DNA from: UBA12018 sp051656605
Lineage (GTDB): Bacteria > Bacteroidota > Bacteroidia > Bacteroidales > CAMTPD01
Direction of reading: 5' to 3'
Length of the DNA stretch: 64,000 nucleotides
Assembly: GCA_051656605.1 (NCBI GenBank)
Contig: JBOGCF010000002.1
Location: 84,976 to 148,975, forward strand
Part shown: positions 1 to 9,785 of the stretch, piece after piece
Layout of the letters: each line of letters starts with the position of its first letter
Position numbering within the stretch: position 1 is the first letter of the stretch
Made by a program: the position numbers and the translations under genes
Notes under the pieces: model-generated
Databases searched by the model: none
Told to the model about the DNA's origin: nothing
The model's input: only the letters and a program-made list of their open reading frames with translations

Positions 1-71
1 GCGTCACGTACGTGTCTAAGCTTAGTATTCACGTATACAGAATTTAACCCACGTGATCCGTTTATTCATTG

Positions 72-79
72 TATATTTG
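72..79 (+). promoter_or_regulatory. Putative -7 promoter element for thyA-folA
   Basis: TATATTTG matches the Bacteroidota -7 consensus TAnnTTTG and lies 19 nt before the ATG at 99. No clear -33 box was seen at the expected spacing. The element would put transcription start near 86, which argues against the in-frame TTG at 69 as the thyA start. Confidence 0.5.
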
Positions 80-98
80 TAATCTAAAAACATACGCA

Positions 99-893
99 AT
101 GAAACAATATAAAGAATTGCTTGAACGCGTTCTCAAAGAGGGGACGTTTAAGGAAGACCGTACAGGCACGGGTACAAAAAGTGTGTTTGGTCATCAAATG
201 CGCTTCAACCTTGAAGATGGTTTTCCGATGATCACGACCAAGAAACTTCACTTGAAGTCGATCGTGTACGAACTACTTTGGTTCTTGAAAGGTGATACGA
301 ATGTAAAGTATCTTCAAGACCATGGCGTGCGTATCTGGAATGAATGGGCCGATGCCGATGGCGACCTTGGGCACATCTACGGATACCAATGGAGATCTTG
401 GCCCGACTACAACGGCGGACATATTGACCAAATTTCGGAAGTGGTAGAAACCATTAAAAACAATCCCGACTCGCGTCGTATTATCGTGAGTGCATGGAAC
501 GTGGCCGATCTCAACAATATGAACCTACCTCCTTGCCATGCTTTCTTTCAGTTTTATGTAGCCGACGGAAAGCTAAGCTTACAGTTGTATCAACGCAGTG
601 CAGATATCTTCTTGGGTGTTCCTTTCAACATCGCTTCGTATGCATTGCTATTGATGATGATGGCACAAGTTACCGGCCTAAAACCGGGAGAGTTTGTACA
701 TACATTGGGCGACGCACATATATATATGAATCACATGGATCAGGTAAACGAACAGTTGAGCCGCGAGCCGCGCACGTTGCCTACAATGAAAATCAATCCG
801 GAAGTAAAGAGTATCTTCGACTTCGAGTTCGAAGACTTTACACTTGAAGGATACGATCCGCATCCGCATATCAAAGGTGTAGTGGCCGTATAA
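99..893 (+). CDS. thyA: Thymidylate synthase
   Basis: Converts dUMP to dTMP using methylenetetrahydrofolate, which it oxidises to dihydrofolate, in the cytoplasm. Starting at the ATG at 99 gives 264 residues, the length of the E. coli enzyme. The in-frame TTG at 69 would add ten residues with no family support and overlaps the likely promoter. The catalytic cysteine sits in LPPCHAFFQF at residue 146, the position it has in E. coli. The phosphate-binding segment with QRSADIFLGVPFNIASY follows, and the C-terminus ends in the conserved hydrophobic tail. folA starts 21 bases downstream on the same strand, so producer and recycler of dihydrofolate are paired in one operon. Confidence 0.97.
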   Translation: MKQYKELLERVLKEGTFKEDRTGTGTKSVFGHQMRFNLEDGFPMITTKKLHLKSIVYELLWFLKGDTNVKYLQDHGVRIWNEWADADGDLGHIYGYQWRSWPDYNGGHIDQISEVVETIKNNPDSRRIIVSAWNVADLNNMNLPPCHAFFQFYVADGKLSLQLYQRSADIFLGVPFNIASYALLLMMMAQVTGLKPGEFVHTLGDAHIYMNHMDQVNEQLSREPRTLPTMKINPEVKSIFDFEFEDFTLEGYDPHPHIKGVVAV

Positions 894-914
894 AGTAGAA
901 AGAAAGAATCAAAG

Positions 915-1412
915 ATGAGCAAATTATCGATCATAGTAGCCGTTGCGCAAGAGAACGCAATTGGTAAGAACAACGATTTGTTGTGCTACATGCCTGCCGA
1001 CCTCAAGCACTTCAAGGAGCTTACTTCGGGGCATACCATCGTTATGGGGCGCCGCACATTTGAGTCGTTACCCAAAGGTGCTTTGCCCAATCGTACCAAT
1101 GTGGTGCTTACCCGCACCGAAGGAGCTACGTTTGCAGGTTGCCAAGTATACCATTCTCTCGAAGAGGCTTTACCTCATTTCGAATCGGAAGAAGAAGTGT
1201 TTATCATCGGTGGTGCGGTATTGTATACTGAGGCATTACCCAAAGCAGATCGCTTGTATCTGACCTATATTCACCATCATTTTGAAGATGCGGATACCTT
1301 CTTTCCTCAAATCGAGGCCGACGAATGGGAGATTGTAGCTCGCGAAGATCACGACGCGGACGAAAAGAACCCGTATCCGTTTTCATTTGTTACATTGAAT
1401 AGAAGAAAATAA
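915..1412 (+). CDS. folA: Dihydrofolate reductase
   Basis: Reduces dihydrofolate to tetrahydrofolate with NADPH and so regenerates the cofactor spent by ThyA, encoded 21 bases upstream. The 165-residue protein shows the N-terminal strand SIIVAVAQENAIGKNNDL, the substrate helix PADLKHFKELT, the nucleotide-binding segment VMGRRTFESLP and IIGGAVLYTEALP. These appear in the usual order and the length is typical of a chromosomal enzyme. The usual Trp of the LPW loop is replaced by CYM before PADLKHF, a variation within the family that could affect trimethoprim affinity; that effect is inference. A strong hairpin follows the stop codon and closes the two-gene operon. Confidence 0.96.
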   Translation: MSKLSIIVAVAQENAIGKNNDLLCYMPADLKHFKELTSGHTIVMGRRTFESLPKGALPNRTNVVLTRTEGATFAGCQVYHSLEEALPHFESEEEVFIIGGAVLYTEALPKADRLYLTYIHHHFEDADTFFPQIEADEWEIVAREDHDADEKNPYPFSFVTLNRRK

Positions 1413-1446
1413 GAGACCATATAAGCTATTGCTTGTATCCGAAAGG

Positions 1447-1488
1447 CAAAAGAGTCGAATCTGTTGATTTACAGGTTCGACTCTTTTG
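1447..1488 (+). terminator. Terminator after folA
   Basis: A 13-bp stem (CAAAAGAGTCGAA with its complement) is extended by a second 4-bp CTGT/ACAG helix across a one-base internal mismatch and followed by TTGTTT. It lies 35 bases after the folA stop. Confidence 0.8.
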
Positions 1489-1592
1489 TTGTTTATTCCC
1501 CTTTCTCGCAACTTTTACGCTATATAAGAGAGAACGACTCTTACATTTAACAAACTATACTACGATATAAACATTTTTTTATTCCGATATTG

Positions 1593-1648
1593 TATCTATC
1601 TATCATAAGGGACTGTTTACTGAAAATAAGCCTTATTATAGATAGATA
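1593..1648 (+). promoter_or_regulatory. 18-bp imperfect inverted repeat upstream of the macroglobulin gene
   Basis: The arms TATCTATCTATCATAAGG (1593-1610) and CCTTATTATAGATAGATA (1631-1648) pair over 18 positions with one mismatch across a 20-nt loop. The element ends 16 bases before the start codon at 1665. No T-run follows, so it is unlikely to be a terminator. It would form a leader hairpin or an operator next to the ribosome-binding region. Function is unknown. Confidence 0.55.
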
Positions 1649-1664
1649 TTAACGGCAAAAGAAA

Positions 1665-4600
1665 ATGGATATGAGAAAAGTAATCTTTACGATAGCGGGT
1701 ACTCTTTTTATGGGACTACCAGCCTTGTTTGCACAAAAAGCGACAACGTCATCTTCCTATTCAACACAAGAACTTCAAACGTTGCTAGTTCAGTTGCGCG
1801 ATTCGACGCAAAAAAACAAAGATCTATTCGCAAAAGAATTGGCACCTCTCGAAAAGTTTGCCACGTCTTCTGTTACCGCGAATGTTGCAGAAAAGGCTTT
1901 GGCAAATTATTCGTTAGCATATCTCTATGCAACCTATTATAACAGCTCCGCGATGGGTATTATGCCTTTCAACAATACTACTGACGGAAGCATTCCGTTG
2001 CTTGCGCTTTCGCAAGAACAACTGAAGCAGAAAATAGAGTGGGCCATACAAGCGTCATTAAAGAATGAAGTAGAGCTTGGCGGGATTCACGTTGATGCTT
2101 TTCCGAAATTAATCACAAACATTCAGCAAAACAGCAACTTGCCCGATGTGTATACCTCGTTGTATGAATTCTTAATCACGCAAGACATTGCGTTGCTCAA
2201 GCAAATAGATGCCGATCGTTCACAGATTATGAACTTGTATGACCGACTCATTGCTTTTGAAAAAAGTAACCAAGGCAATACCGCGGCTCTTATTCAAAGT
2301 GAACTAGATCGCTTAAACTTCGTCCTCAATACCACAAAAGGGAACAGAAAAGTCGCAAATCAACAGTATCGAAAAGCATTGGATGCATTGATCAAAACCT
2401 ATGCCAATGATCCGTATATCATAACTGCAATTGCTCAGAAAGCTCAAATGCTTCTAAGTGATTATAACATTCCCGAAAGTCAGAGTTGCAAAGAAGTATA
2501 TGAATTATGCACCGCCGCTGTAGCTCGCTTTCCCAACAGTGATCAGATTGCATCGGTAAAACGAATCATCGATCAAATCACCATTCCGTATATTCAATCG
2601 CAGTTTCCGAGCCAACTTTATCCGGGACATGCTGCCTCTATTGATTTTTCATACCGCAATATAAACTCGTTTCGCGTGAATATCGAGCAGTTATCAATTG
2701 ATGATAAAGCGCTTCGCCTTTCTTCACTTATCGATACTTCGGCGATAAATAATACGGTTTCTGTTTATAATAAAGATATAACGTTACCACAAACGGCACC
2801 GTATTTGAAACAGACTTATACGTTGCCGCTGTCGTTGTCGCAAGAAGGGTATTATCGTATTACGATAACCGGTCCTGCCAATGATATGATTTCATCCGAT
2901 TTCTTTACGGTGAGTAAAACGGCTTCTCTCTTCCGTCCGAGTCCTAATGACAACAAATCTCAATCGGGCGAAGTGGTGGCCGTCGATTGGCTTACCGGCA
3001 AACCGCTACGCAATGCCTTTCTGATGCTTTACAATGAAAGCTCGTCAAAAGGGAGAGATGCTTTACAAGAAAAAGGTTCGGTCAAAGTTGATCGTAACGG
3101 CATTGCCGATTTTTATTTCGATGCAAAAGAGATCAATCGTTATCGCGTAACGGATGGCAAATCATACGCTTCGTTTCTTAATCCGCTCGACCGCTATTAC
3201 GGAAATAACAATGCGCAAACAAAATTGCGCAAGCAAGTGAGCTTGTTTACAGATCGAGCAGTGTATCGTCCGGGACAAACGGTTTCTTTCAAAGGAATTG
3301 TCTTTGAGTCGGATCAGTTAACTGCAAATGTGATAAAAGGAACAACCGGCGAACTCACAGTGAGTAGCAATAACGGATCTAAGATTTATACATATAACTA
3401 TACGACGGACGACTTTGGCGGTTTCTCCGGTAGCTTTGCTCTACCGGCAGATATGCTCAATGGCTTTGTTACATTGAGCACTCCGGATGGTGCAACCTCT
3501 ATACAAGTGCAAGCTTATAAGCGTCCAAACTTCTACATTGCTCTAAATCCTGATACATCTGTATACCAGGCCGGAGACTCTGTATTTGTAACGGGACAGG
3601 TACTTGCTTACAATGGTGTGACAATGCCTAACTGCGCAATCAGTTATCAAGTAGACAAAGTCTCAATGGCTCGTTACTTTATTCAGGGACAAAATGAAGC
3701 GAATTTTGCTGCCGGTACTTTGCAAACAGATGCTTCGGGCAACTTTAGAATCGGTATCAAAACCAAGAAAGAGGATGCAGAAGACACCGGTAGTTACTTC
3801 TGGCCAAAGGCAGTGTGGTATCAATTCAATATAAATGCGACCGATATGGCCGGAGAGACTCAAACTGCAGATACACGAATTGCCGTGGGCAAGAACGCTC
3901 TCAATGTAAATACCGATCTTGCAGAACTGATCGATAAAGAACGGATTCCGCAAACAACGATAAGCATTACCAATGCCAATGGTGAGTTGATTGCTGTAAA
4001 CGGTACGATTAACATACAACAGGTTACAAGTACTGAGCAATTTGACCGATACGGTGATTTATTAAATAGTATGCATAACGATAGCACGGTTCGCGTAGAA
4101 AAGTCGATCGTTCAAACGTTTCCTTTTACAAGTGGAAAACCGGTGGATCTGTCTTCGCTTGCAAACCTTAAGTCGGGATGTTATCAACTCACGATAGAAG
4201 CTAAAACAACAAACGGACTGGCAGCGCAAGAGGTGCGTCGCATTATGGTTTATAATCTGAAAGACGAACTGCCTCCTGCCAATCTAAAAGTTTGGATGGC
4301 TTCGATGAATACAAATGTTGTGCCCGGCAAATCGACGTGGATCACATTTGGTACCTATATGAAAGATGTGCATCTACTCTATGAAGTAGTAGCAAATGGC
4401 ACTTACTTGAAACGAGACCGCGTGACGTTGAGCAAAGAAAACCAACGCTTCGTGATTCCATATACTGCCGAAATGGGAAATGGAGCTGTCGTATACTTTA
4501 CGTTTGTAAAAGAAGGAAAGGTATATCAAGAGTCGGTTGTGATCAAACGCAAACAACCAGACAAAACACTGGCTGTGAAATTTGAATCCTTTACCGACAA

Positions 4601-7337
4601 AACAGTTCCCGGTGCAGAACTTACTTATACCATTCGCGTACAAAACCCGGATTCTACCGCGGCTGATGCTTCGCTTCTGGCCGGAATGTACGATGCAGCT
4701 CTGGATGTGTTTGCAACAAACAATTGGTCTATTGATCCACTTCAGTCGATACAAATATATCCTTCTACTTTCAACTCCGGGGTGATGTTTAACAACCAAT
4801 ATTTGCAAGCTTATGCTTCATTGCCCGAATATCGTAATTACATTGCGGCAAGATGGGTGTTTGATTGGAAAAACTATTTCACGCCCAACATGCTAGGAAG
4901 AAACCGATACCGGGCAATGCCTTTGCTTACTGCCGGATTTGCGAAGTCTGCCAACAACATGGTGGAAGAAGAGGCTATGATTACGACCGATATGGCACCT
5001 GCGCCGGCTCCAAAACCAATGCAGCCCAATAATATCAGGACGAATATGCTCGAAACCGCATTCTTTTATCCCGAACTCAAAACAGATAAAAAAGGAGAGG
5101 CTTCCTTCTCATTCAAAGTTCCGGAGGTTAACACCCGCTGGAAATTAATGTTGCTGGCAAATACCGCCTCAATGAATGTGGGTACTAAAACTGATTACAT
5201 GGTTTCGTCGAAACAGTTAATGATACAGCCAAACTGGCCTCGCTTTGTTCGTTCGGGTGATCTTGTGGATCTATCTGCCTTAGTTATTAACAACACTGTT
5301 GATAACTTATCGGGAACAACAACTTTACAAGTAACTGATGAGTCTGGTACTGTATTGAAAACGATTGATGTAATGGGGCAGAAGTTTGACTTGAAAGGAA
5401 ATACTTCGCAAGTTGCAACTTGGCAATTCCGAATCCCTAAAGGGACAAACTTCTTGATATTCAAAGCCATTGCTGATTCTAAGTTATACGCTGACGGAGA
5501 ACAAGTGATCGTTCCGGTGCTACCTGAAGACTATGCTGTGACAAGTAGTAAACAGGTCTCTTTGAAAGCTGGTGAATCAATGGAGCTTCGATGGACCGAC
5601 TTGTTGAAAAACACGGATCATATGCCAAACGGAATTGCAACGATCGAAGTTATTAACAACCCGGCATGGATGGCTGTAGAAGTATTGCCTTATTTGCAAG
5701 CTCACGATAATGACAACGCGATCTCTTTACTGGGTGCATTCTTTGCCGGTAAAACAGCAATGCAATTAATCGACTTTGTGCCGGGTATAAAGAGTCGGTT
5801 GGCTCAATTGAGTGCTACGACATCTGAAATGAAGCTGCAATCGAACTTAGCCAAAGGTGCTTTATTGACCGATCTGAATCTTCAATCTACGCCTTGGCTC
5901 AATGAGTCGAATCGAGAACTACAGCAGCGATTGGCTCTAAAGAATCTGCTGAATCGAAATATGCTTACTGCAAATTGTAATACAGCCATGCAGAAACTGA
6001 TCGCTTTGCAAAATGAAGACGGCAGTATCTCTTGGTTTAAAAATATGCCGGGTGATATGTCTGTTACATTGTCTGTATTATATGGTATGGCGAGTCTGAT
6101 TGATTTAAATGCTGTAGAATATGGCGAAGCCGAGAAGATGATGCAAATAAAAGCCTTGAACTATCTCGATAATGCGGTAAAGGGTCGATATGATCGCATC
6201 AAAGAGAAAGCAACCTATTCGCTTACCGATGATATGCTTTTCTATTTATATGTAAGAAGTTTGTATCGCGATATTCCTGAAAACGGAGAAGCACGTGAGG
6301 CTATTCGTTTCTTTACTGCAAAAGCGGAAGAGAATTGGGCTACACAAGCTGTTGCCGATAAGGCAATGATTGCTCTTTTGATGCAGGCTAATGGCAAGAA
6401 AGAGCTTGCTCAAGCAATTGCACAAAACCTTATCGCAATCGCAACGGTGAACAGTTCGCTTGGCATGTACTGGAATAATCCAATGTATACAGGCGCGGAA
6501 GCTTTCTTATCCCCAATTTCGGTACACGTATTGGCTATGCATGCTTTGCAAACGATACGACCAGACGCATTCAACTTGAAAAAAGATTTGTTGATAACTT
6601 GGTTGATCCGACAAAAAGAAGTGCAGCAATGGCCTACCACACCGGCTACATTATCGGCTGTGTATGGTATCCTTACGAGTAGTTCTTTTACAGACAACAG
6701 TAGTCATGTCGATATTTCATGGGGAGATCAAAAGTATAGTTTCTCGGAAAGTAGTAATCAAACCGGCGTTATTCGCAATAAGATGCATGAGGATTCAAGG
6801 ACTTCTTCTATCAATCGCATTACAGTTGCAAATACAGGAGGCAACATTGCTTGGGTAAATTTGTTTTATCAATACAATGTTCCGGTTGCTTCTATTGAGA
6901 AGAATAATTCTGAACTTTCTATTCGGAGGCATTTGTTTGTGAAACGATTTGCCGACAACAAACCCGAACTGATACCGCTAACTAAAGCAGGTAAGCTAAA
7001 TAACGGGGATGTAATTGTAACCAAGCTTGAGATCTCTGCAGACAGAACGATGAATTATGTATGCATACGTGATTGGCGTTCGGGATGCTTAGAACCAGCT
7101 TCTTCGCAATCGGGATATAGCTTTGCCGGATCGATCGGATATTATCTCGATGTAAAAGACTTGTACACAAACATCTTTATTTCGGAATTACCTGCAGGAA
7201 AGCATGTAATTATGTTGGAATCATTTGTTTCCCGTCAAGGAGATTATCTTGCTGCTCCCGCAAGCATAGAATCCGTTTATGCGCCTCGCTTTGTAAACTA
7301 TTCGCAAGGATTGCCAATTGATACGGATATGAAGTGA
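1665..7337 (+). CDS. Large alpha-2-macroglobulin-like secreted protein (MG2 and A2M domains)
   Basis: An 1890-residue exported protein. Bacterial macroglobulins are thought to trap or inhibit proteases in the periplasm or at the cell surface. A signal peptide of about 23 residues ends in LPALFAQ. A helical region runs to about residue 300, followed by macroglobulin beta domains. An MG2-type segment at about residue 526 carries DRAVYRPGQTVSFKG. The A2M segment begins near residue 1126 (FFYPELKTDKKGEASFSFK). An all-helical thioester-domain-like region spans about 1330-1640. At about residue 1345, where thioester members have CxEQ, I read LQAHDNDNAISLL and no CxEQ, so this appears to be a thioester-less member like E. 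coli YfaS. A start at the ATG at 1671 is equally possible. It is followed by a hairpin and a DUF1573 gene. Confidence 0.85.
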   Translation: MDMRKVIFTIAGTLFMGLPALFAQKATTSSSYSTQELQTLLVQLRDSTQKNKDLFAKELAPLEKFATSSVTANVAEKALANYSLAYLYATYYNSSAMGIMPFNNTTDGSIPLLALSQEQLKQKIEWAIQASLKNEVELGGIHVDAFPKLITNIQQNSNLPDVYTSLYEFLITQDIALLKQIDADRSQIMNLYDRLIAFEKSNQGNTAALIQSELDRLNFVLNTTKGNRKVANQQYRKALDALIKTYANDPYIITAIAQKAQMLLSDYNIPESQSCKEVYELCTAAVARFPNSDQIASVKRIIDQITIPYIQSQFPSQLYPGHAASIDFSYRNINSFRVNIEQLSIDDKALRLSSLIDTSAINNTVSVYNKDITLPQTAPYLKQTYTLPLSLSQEGYYRITITGPANDMISSDFFTVSKTASLFRPSPNDNKSQSGEVVAVDWLTGKPLRNAFLMLYNESSSKGRDALQEKGSVKVDRNGIADFYFDAKEINRYRVTDGKSYASFLNPLDRYYGNNNAQTKLRKQVSLFTDRAVYRPGQTVSFKGIVFESDQLTANVIKGTTGELTVSSNNGSKIYTYNYTTDDFGGFSGSFALPADMLNGFVTLSTPDGATSIQVQAYKRPNFYIALNPDTSVYQAGDSVFVTGQVLAYNGVTMPNCAISYQVDKVSMARYFIQGQNEANFAAGTLQTDASGNFRIGIKTKKEDAEDTGSYFWPKAVWYQFNINATDMAGETQTADTRIAVGKNALNVNTDLAELIDKERIPQTTISITNANGELIAVNGTINIQQVTSTEQFDRYGDLLNSMHNDSTVRVEKSIVQTFPFTSGKPVDLSSLANLKSGCYQLTIEAKTTNGLAAQEVRRIMVYNLKDELPPANLKVWMASMNTNVVPGKSTWITFGTYMKDVHLLYEVVANGTYLKRDRVTLSKENQRFVIPYTAEMGNGAVVYFTFVKEGKVYQESVVIKRKQPDKTLAVKFESFTDKTVPGAELTYTIRVQNPDSTAADASLLAGMYDAALDVFATNNWSIDPLQSIQIYPSTFNSGVMFNNQYLQAYASLPEYRNYIAARWVFDWKNYFTPNMLGRNRYRAMPLLTAGFAKSANNMVEEEAMITTDMAPAPAPKPMQPNNIRTNMLETAFFYPELKTDKKGEASFSFKVPEVNTRWKLMLLANTASMNVGTKTDYMVSSKQLMIQPNWPRFVRSGDLVDLSALVINNTVDNLSGTTTLQVTDESGTVLKTIDVMGQKFDLKGNTSQVATWQFRIPKGTNFLIFKAIADSKLYADGEQVIVPVLPEDYAVTSSKQVSLKAGESMELRWTDLLKNTDHMPNGIATIEVINNPAWMAVEVLPYLQAHDNDNAISLLGAFFAGKTAMQLIDFVPGIKSRLAQLSATTSEMKLQSNLAKGALLTDLNLQSTPWLNESNRELQQRLALKNLLNRNMLTANCNTAMQKLIALQNEDGSISWFKNMPGDMSVTLSVLYGMASLIDLNAVEYGEAEKMMQIKALNYLDNAVKGRYDRIKEKATYSLTDDMLFYLYVRSLYRDIPENGEAREAIRFFTAKAEENWATQAVADKAMIALLMQANGKKELAQAIAQNLIAIATVNSSLGMYWNNPMYTGAEAFLSPISVHVLAMHALQTIRPDAFNLKKDLLITWLIRQKEVQQWPTTPATLSAVYGILTSSSFTDNSSHVDISWGDQKYSFSESSNQTGVIRNKMHEDSRTSSINRITVANTGGNIAWVNLFYQYNVPVASIEKNNSELSIRRHLFVKRFADNKPELIPLTKAGKLNNGDVIVTKLEISADRTMNYVCIRDWRSGCLEPASSQSGYSFAGSIGYYLDVKDLYTNIFISELPAGKHVIMLESFVSRQGDYLAAPASIESVYAPRFVNYSQGLPIDTDMK

Positions 7338-7383
7338 TTCTATAAGTAAGATATAGGAATATTATTAACTTTGTTCGTATAAG

Positions 7384-7437
7384 AAGTTTTGCGATATATT
7401 TGACTCATCAAGGGGGTGAGATGTATTCGCAAAACTT
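7384..7437 (+). terminator. Probable terminator hairpin after the macroglobulin gene
   Basis: AAGTTTTGCGA (7384-7394) pairs with TCGCAAAACTT (7427-7437), with a small inner CTCAT/GTGAG helix. The downstream T-run is weak, so termination may be partial. Confidence 0.5.
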
Positions 7438-7481
7438 TACTATTATCTTGATGTATAACTTAAATATGATAGATACATACT

Positions 7482-8555
7482 ATGAAGAGATTTGTATTAA
7501 TGCTCGTAGCATTACTTTCTTTTAGCTCAATTTATGCACAAAATGGTGCAGTAATCTCTGTGGGTAACGCCATTCATGATTTTGGTATTATTGAAGAAAA
7601 AGGCGGACCAGTTGCACATGAATTTATTATTACAAACGTGGGGAAAGCTCCTCTTGTAATTAATCGGGTCACGGCTTCATGTGGGTGTACTACACCTGAA
7701 TGGACAAAGTCGCCAATTGCTCCCGGCAAAACCGGAGTTGTTAAGGCTACATATAATCCGGCAGGACGTCCCGGACCATTCAACAAAACAATATCTGTAT
7801 ACAGCAACGGAAAGCAAGGTGCTTTTATACTAAGTATCAAGGGTACTGTTGTTACGAATAAGCCTGACGGTAAACCAATGCTCTCATCTATTGGAAACTT
7901 AAAAATGAGCACGAATGATATTCTTTTTAATATCATCAACCCGGGAGAAGTAAGAGGAGAACGCATCTCTGTACAAAATGGTGGGAATAGCAACATGACT
8001 ATCCAGTTTGGTTCAATGCCTAACTACTTGAATGCTTCAGTTAATAATACATCTCTCGGAGCCAATGAGACTGGAGAGATTACTATTTTATATGATGGAA
8101 GTCTTGCTAAAACTCCGGGACGTATCGTATCTCAAATACCTGTTACCATTACTCAAACTGGAAAACAACCTGTAAAGGGCTTTATCACTGTGAGAGCAAA
8201 TGTGGTTAACACTTCTTCGAAGCTTACAGCTGCCGAACTAGCGAATGCTCCTAAAGTAGAACTATCAACCTCTTTGATTGACTTGGGAACAGTGAGTAAA
8301 TCGAAGTCTAAAGCTTCTCGCGATTTATCGGTTTCAAACAGCGGAAAGTCTCCTTTGATGATTTATTCATTGGTTGGTGATGATGATACAATTGAGGTAA
8401 CTGGAGGCAAAAAAGAAATAAAACCGGGACAAGCTGCTACATTCAAAGTAACTGTAGATCCTAAAGGAGTAACGGGTTACACTGAAAAAACAGTTTACTT
8501 AATCACAAACGATCCTAAAGGTCCGGTTAGAATGATTCGTGTATATGTAAAATAG
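7482..8555 (+). CDS. DUF1573 (Ig-like ASPM/SPD-2/Hydin type) exported protein
   Basis: A 357-residue protein with a signal peptide ending near IYAQ at residue 19. The first domain, at about residues 27-125, has the DUF1573 hallmarks HDFGIIEEKGGP, FIITNVGKAPLVI and SCGCTTPEW. A second similar beta-sandwich lies near 260-357 (IDLGTVSKSKS, VSNSGKSPLMIYSL). The role of DUF1573 proteins is not established. They are abundant exported proteins of Bacteroidota, and the fold suggests protein-protein contacts. meaB starts eight bases downstream, so the two are probably co-transcribed, but I see no functional link. The start follows a 144-base gap after the macroglobulin gene. Confidence 0.88.
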   Translation: MKRFVLMLVALLSFSSIYAQNGAVISVGNAIHDFGIIEEKGGPVAHEFIITNVGKAPLVINRVTASCGCTTPEWTKSPIAPGKTGVVKATYNPAGRPGPFNKTISVYSNGKQGAFILSIKGTVVTNKPDGKPMLSSIGNLKMSTNDILFNIINPGEVRGERISVQNGGNSNMTIQFGSMPNYLNASVNNTSLGANETGEITILYDGSLAKTPGRIVSQIPVTITQTGKQPVKGFITVRANVVNTSSKLTAAELANAPKVELSTSLIDLGTVSKSKSKASRDLSVSNSGKSPLMIYSLVGDDDTIEVTGGKKEIKPGQAATFKVTVDPKGVTGYTEKTVYLITNDPKGPVRMIRVYVK

Positions 8556-8562
8556 AAACAAA

Positions 8563-9690
8563 ATGATGGAACATCCCGAAAACGATCCGAATTATAAAGG
8601 ATTGAAAGTGAATAAGGGAATTGAAATGTTGCCTTCGGTTAACCCTTATCTAAAGTCTAGAAAGAAAGTGCAACGTCGTCACTTTACACCCGATCAATAT
8701 GTTGAAGGTATTCTAAAGGGCGATATTACGATATTGAGTCAGGCTGTTACACTTATTGAGAGCTCGAAACACGAACATCAAGTAATAGCTCAACAAGTTA
8801 TTGAGAAATGTTTGCCGTACTCGGGCAAATCGGTGCGTATCGGTATTACGGGTGTACCCGGTGCAGGGAAAAGTACCTCGATCGATGCCTTTGGCATGCA
8901 CTTGATCAAAGCAGGACGTAAACTTGCAGTCTTGGCGATTGACCCAAGTAGTGAACGTTCGAAAGGTAGTATCTTGGGAGATAAAACCCGAATGGAAGAT
9001 TTATCACGAGAAAAAAACGCTTTTATTCGCCCCTCTCCCTCTGCTGGTTCGCTTGGTGGTGTAGCGCGCAAAACCAGAGAAACGATCATCCTTTGCGAAG
9101 CTGCCGGCTTTGATACAATCTTTGTTGAAACCGTAGGAGTGGGACAAAGTGAAACAGCTGTCCATTCAATGGTAGATTTCTTCTTGCTTATTCAACTGGC
9201 AGGTACAGGAGATGAACTACAAGGCATCAAAAGAGGTATTATGGAAATGGCTGATGGTATTATTATCAACAAAGCTGATGGTGATAATATTGACAAGGCT
9301 CGACTAGCAATGGCTCAATTCAAAAATGCCTTACACCTCTTCCCTCCTACCGACTCCGGTTGGACACCTCAGGTTCTTACTTACTCAGGCTATTATGCGT
9401 TGGGGATAAAAGAGATCTGGGATATGATTTATGAGTATGTCACCTTTACTAAAAAGAATGGTTACTTCGATCATAAACGAAGAGAACAGTCTAAATATTG
9501 GATGTATGAAAGCATCAACGAAGCACTACGTGATAGCTTTTATAATAATCCAATCGTTTCGGCCGCTTTGCCGGATACGGAACAGCAGGTCTTGAATTCT
9601 GAAATAAGTTCCTTTATTGCTGCGAAACGAATGCTTGATATGTATTTGACTTCAATTACAGGAGCTAAAAGCAGTGAGGATGATATTTAA
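8563..9690 (+). CDS. meaB: Methylmalonyl-CoA mutase-associated GTPase MeaB
   Basis: A G3E-family GTPase that protects methylmalonyl-CoA mutase and gates loading of its adenosylcobalamin cofactor. The 375-residue protein has the P-loop GVPGAGKS at residues 97-104, then AIDPSSERSKGSILGDKTRM, SPSAGSLGGVARKTRE, the switch segment ETVGVGQSE and the base-recognition motif NKAD. The length is at the long end of the family, with an N-terminal extension of about 50 residues. The start is an ATG-ATG pair; either could be used. No mutase subunit gene lies in this window, so the partner must be encoded elsewhere. Older annotations of this family as ArgK kinase are superseded. Confidence 0.93.
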   Translation: MMEHPENDPNYKGLKVNKGIEMLPSVNPYLKSRKKVQRRHFTPDQYVEGILKGDITILSQAVTLIESSKHEHQVIAQQVIEKCLPYSGKSVRIGITGVPGAGKSTSIDAFGMHLIKAGRKLAVLAIDPSSERSKGSILGDKTRMEDLSREKNAFIRPSPSAGSLGGVARKTRETIILCEAAGFDTIFVETVGVGQSETAVHSMVDFFLLIQLAGTGDELQGIKRGIMEMADGIIINKADGDNIDKARLAMAQFKNALHLFPPTDSGWTPQVLTYSGYYALGIKEIWDMIYEYVTFTKKNGYFDHKRREQSKYWMYESINEALRDSFYNNPIVSAALPDTEQQVLNSEISSFIAAKRMLDMYLTSITGAKSSEDDI

Positions 9691-9694
9691 ATAA

Positions 9695-9738
9695 AAAACC
9701 CTTATTACACATTCGTAAGAATATGCAATAAGGGTTTT
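9695..9738. terminator. Bidirectional terminator between meaB and lrp
   Basis: AAAACCCTTATT (9695-9706) pairs with AATAAGGGTTTT (9727-9738), with an inner ATTC/GAAT helix. A-runs and T-runs flank both sides. The genes on either side converge. Confidence 0.8.
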
Positions 9739-9785
9739 CTTATTTTACTTGTTTACTCTAAAAATAACAAAGAACAGTATTGTTC

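Noticed and set aside
5..14. Palindrome CACGTACGTG at the window start with two further CACGT copies
   Set aside because: Too short and too close to the edge to interpret; could be chance.
69..98. TTG start ten codons upstream for thyA
   Set aside because: It overlaps the likely promoter, and the ATG at 99 gives the standard 264-residue enzyme with Cys146 in register.
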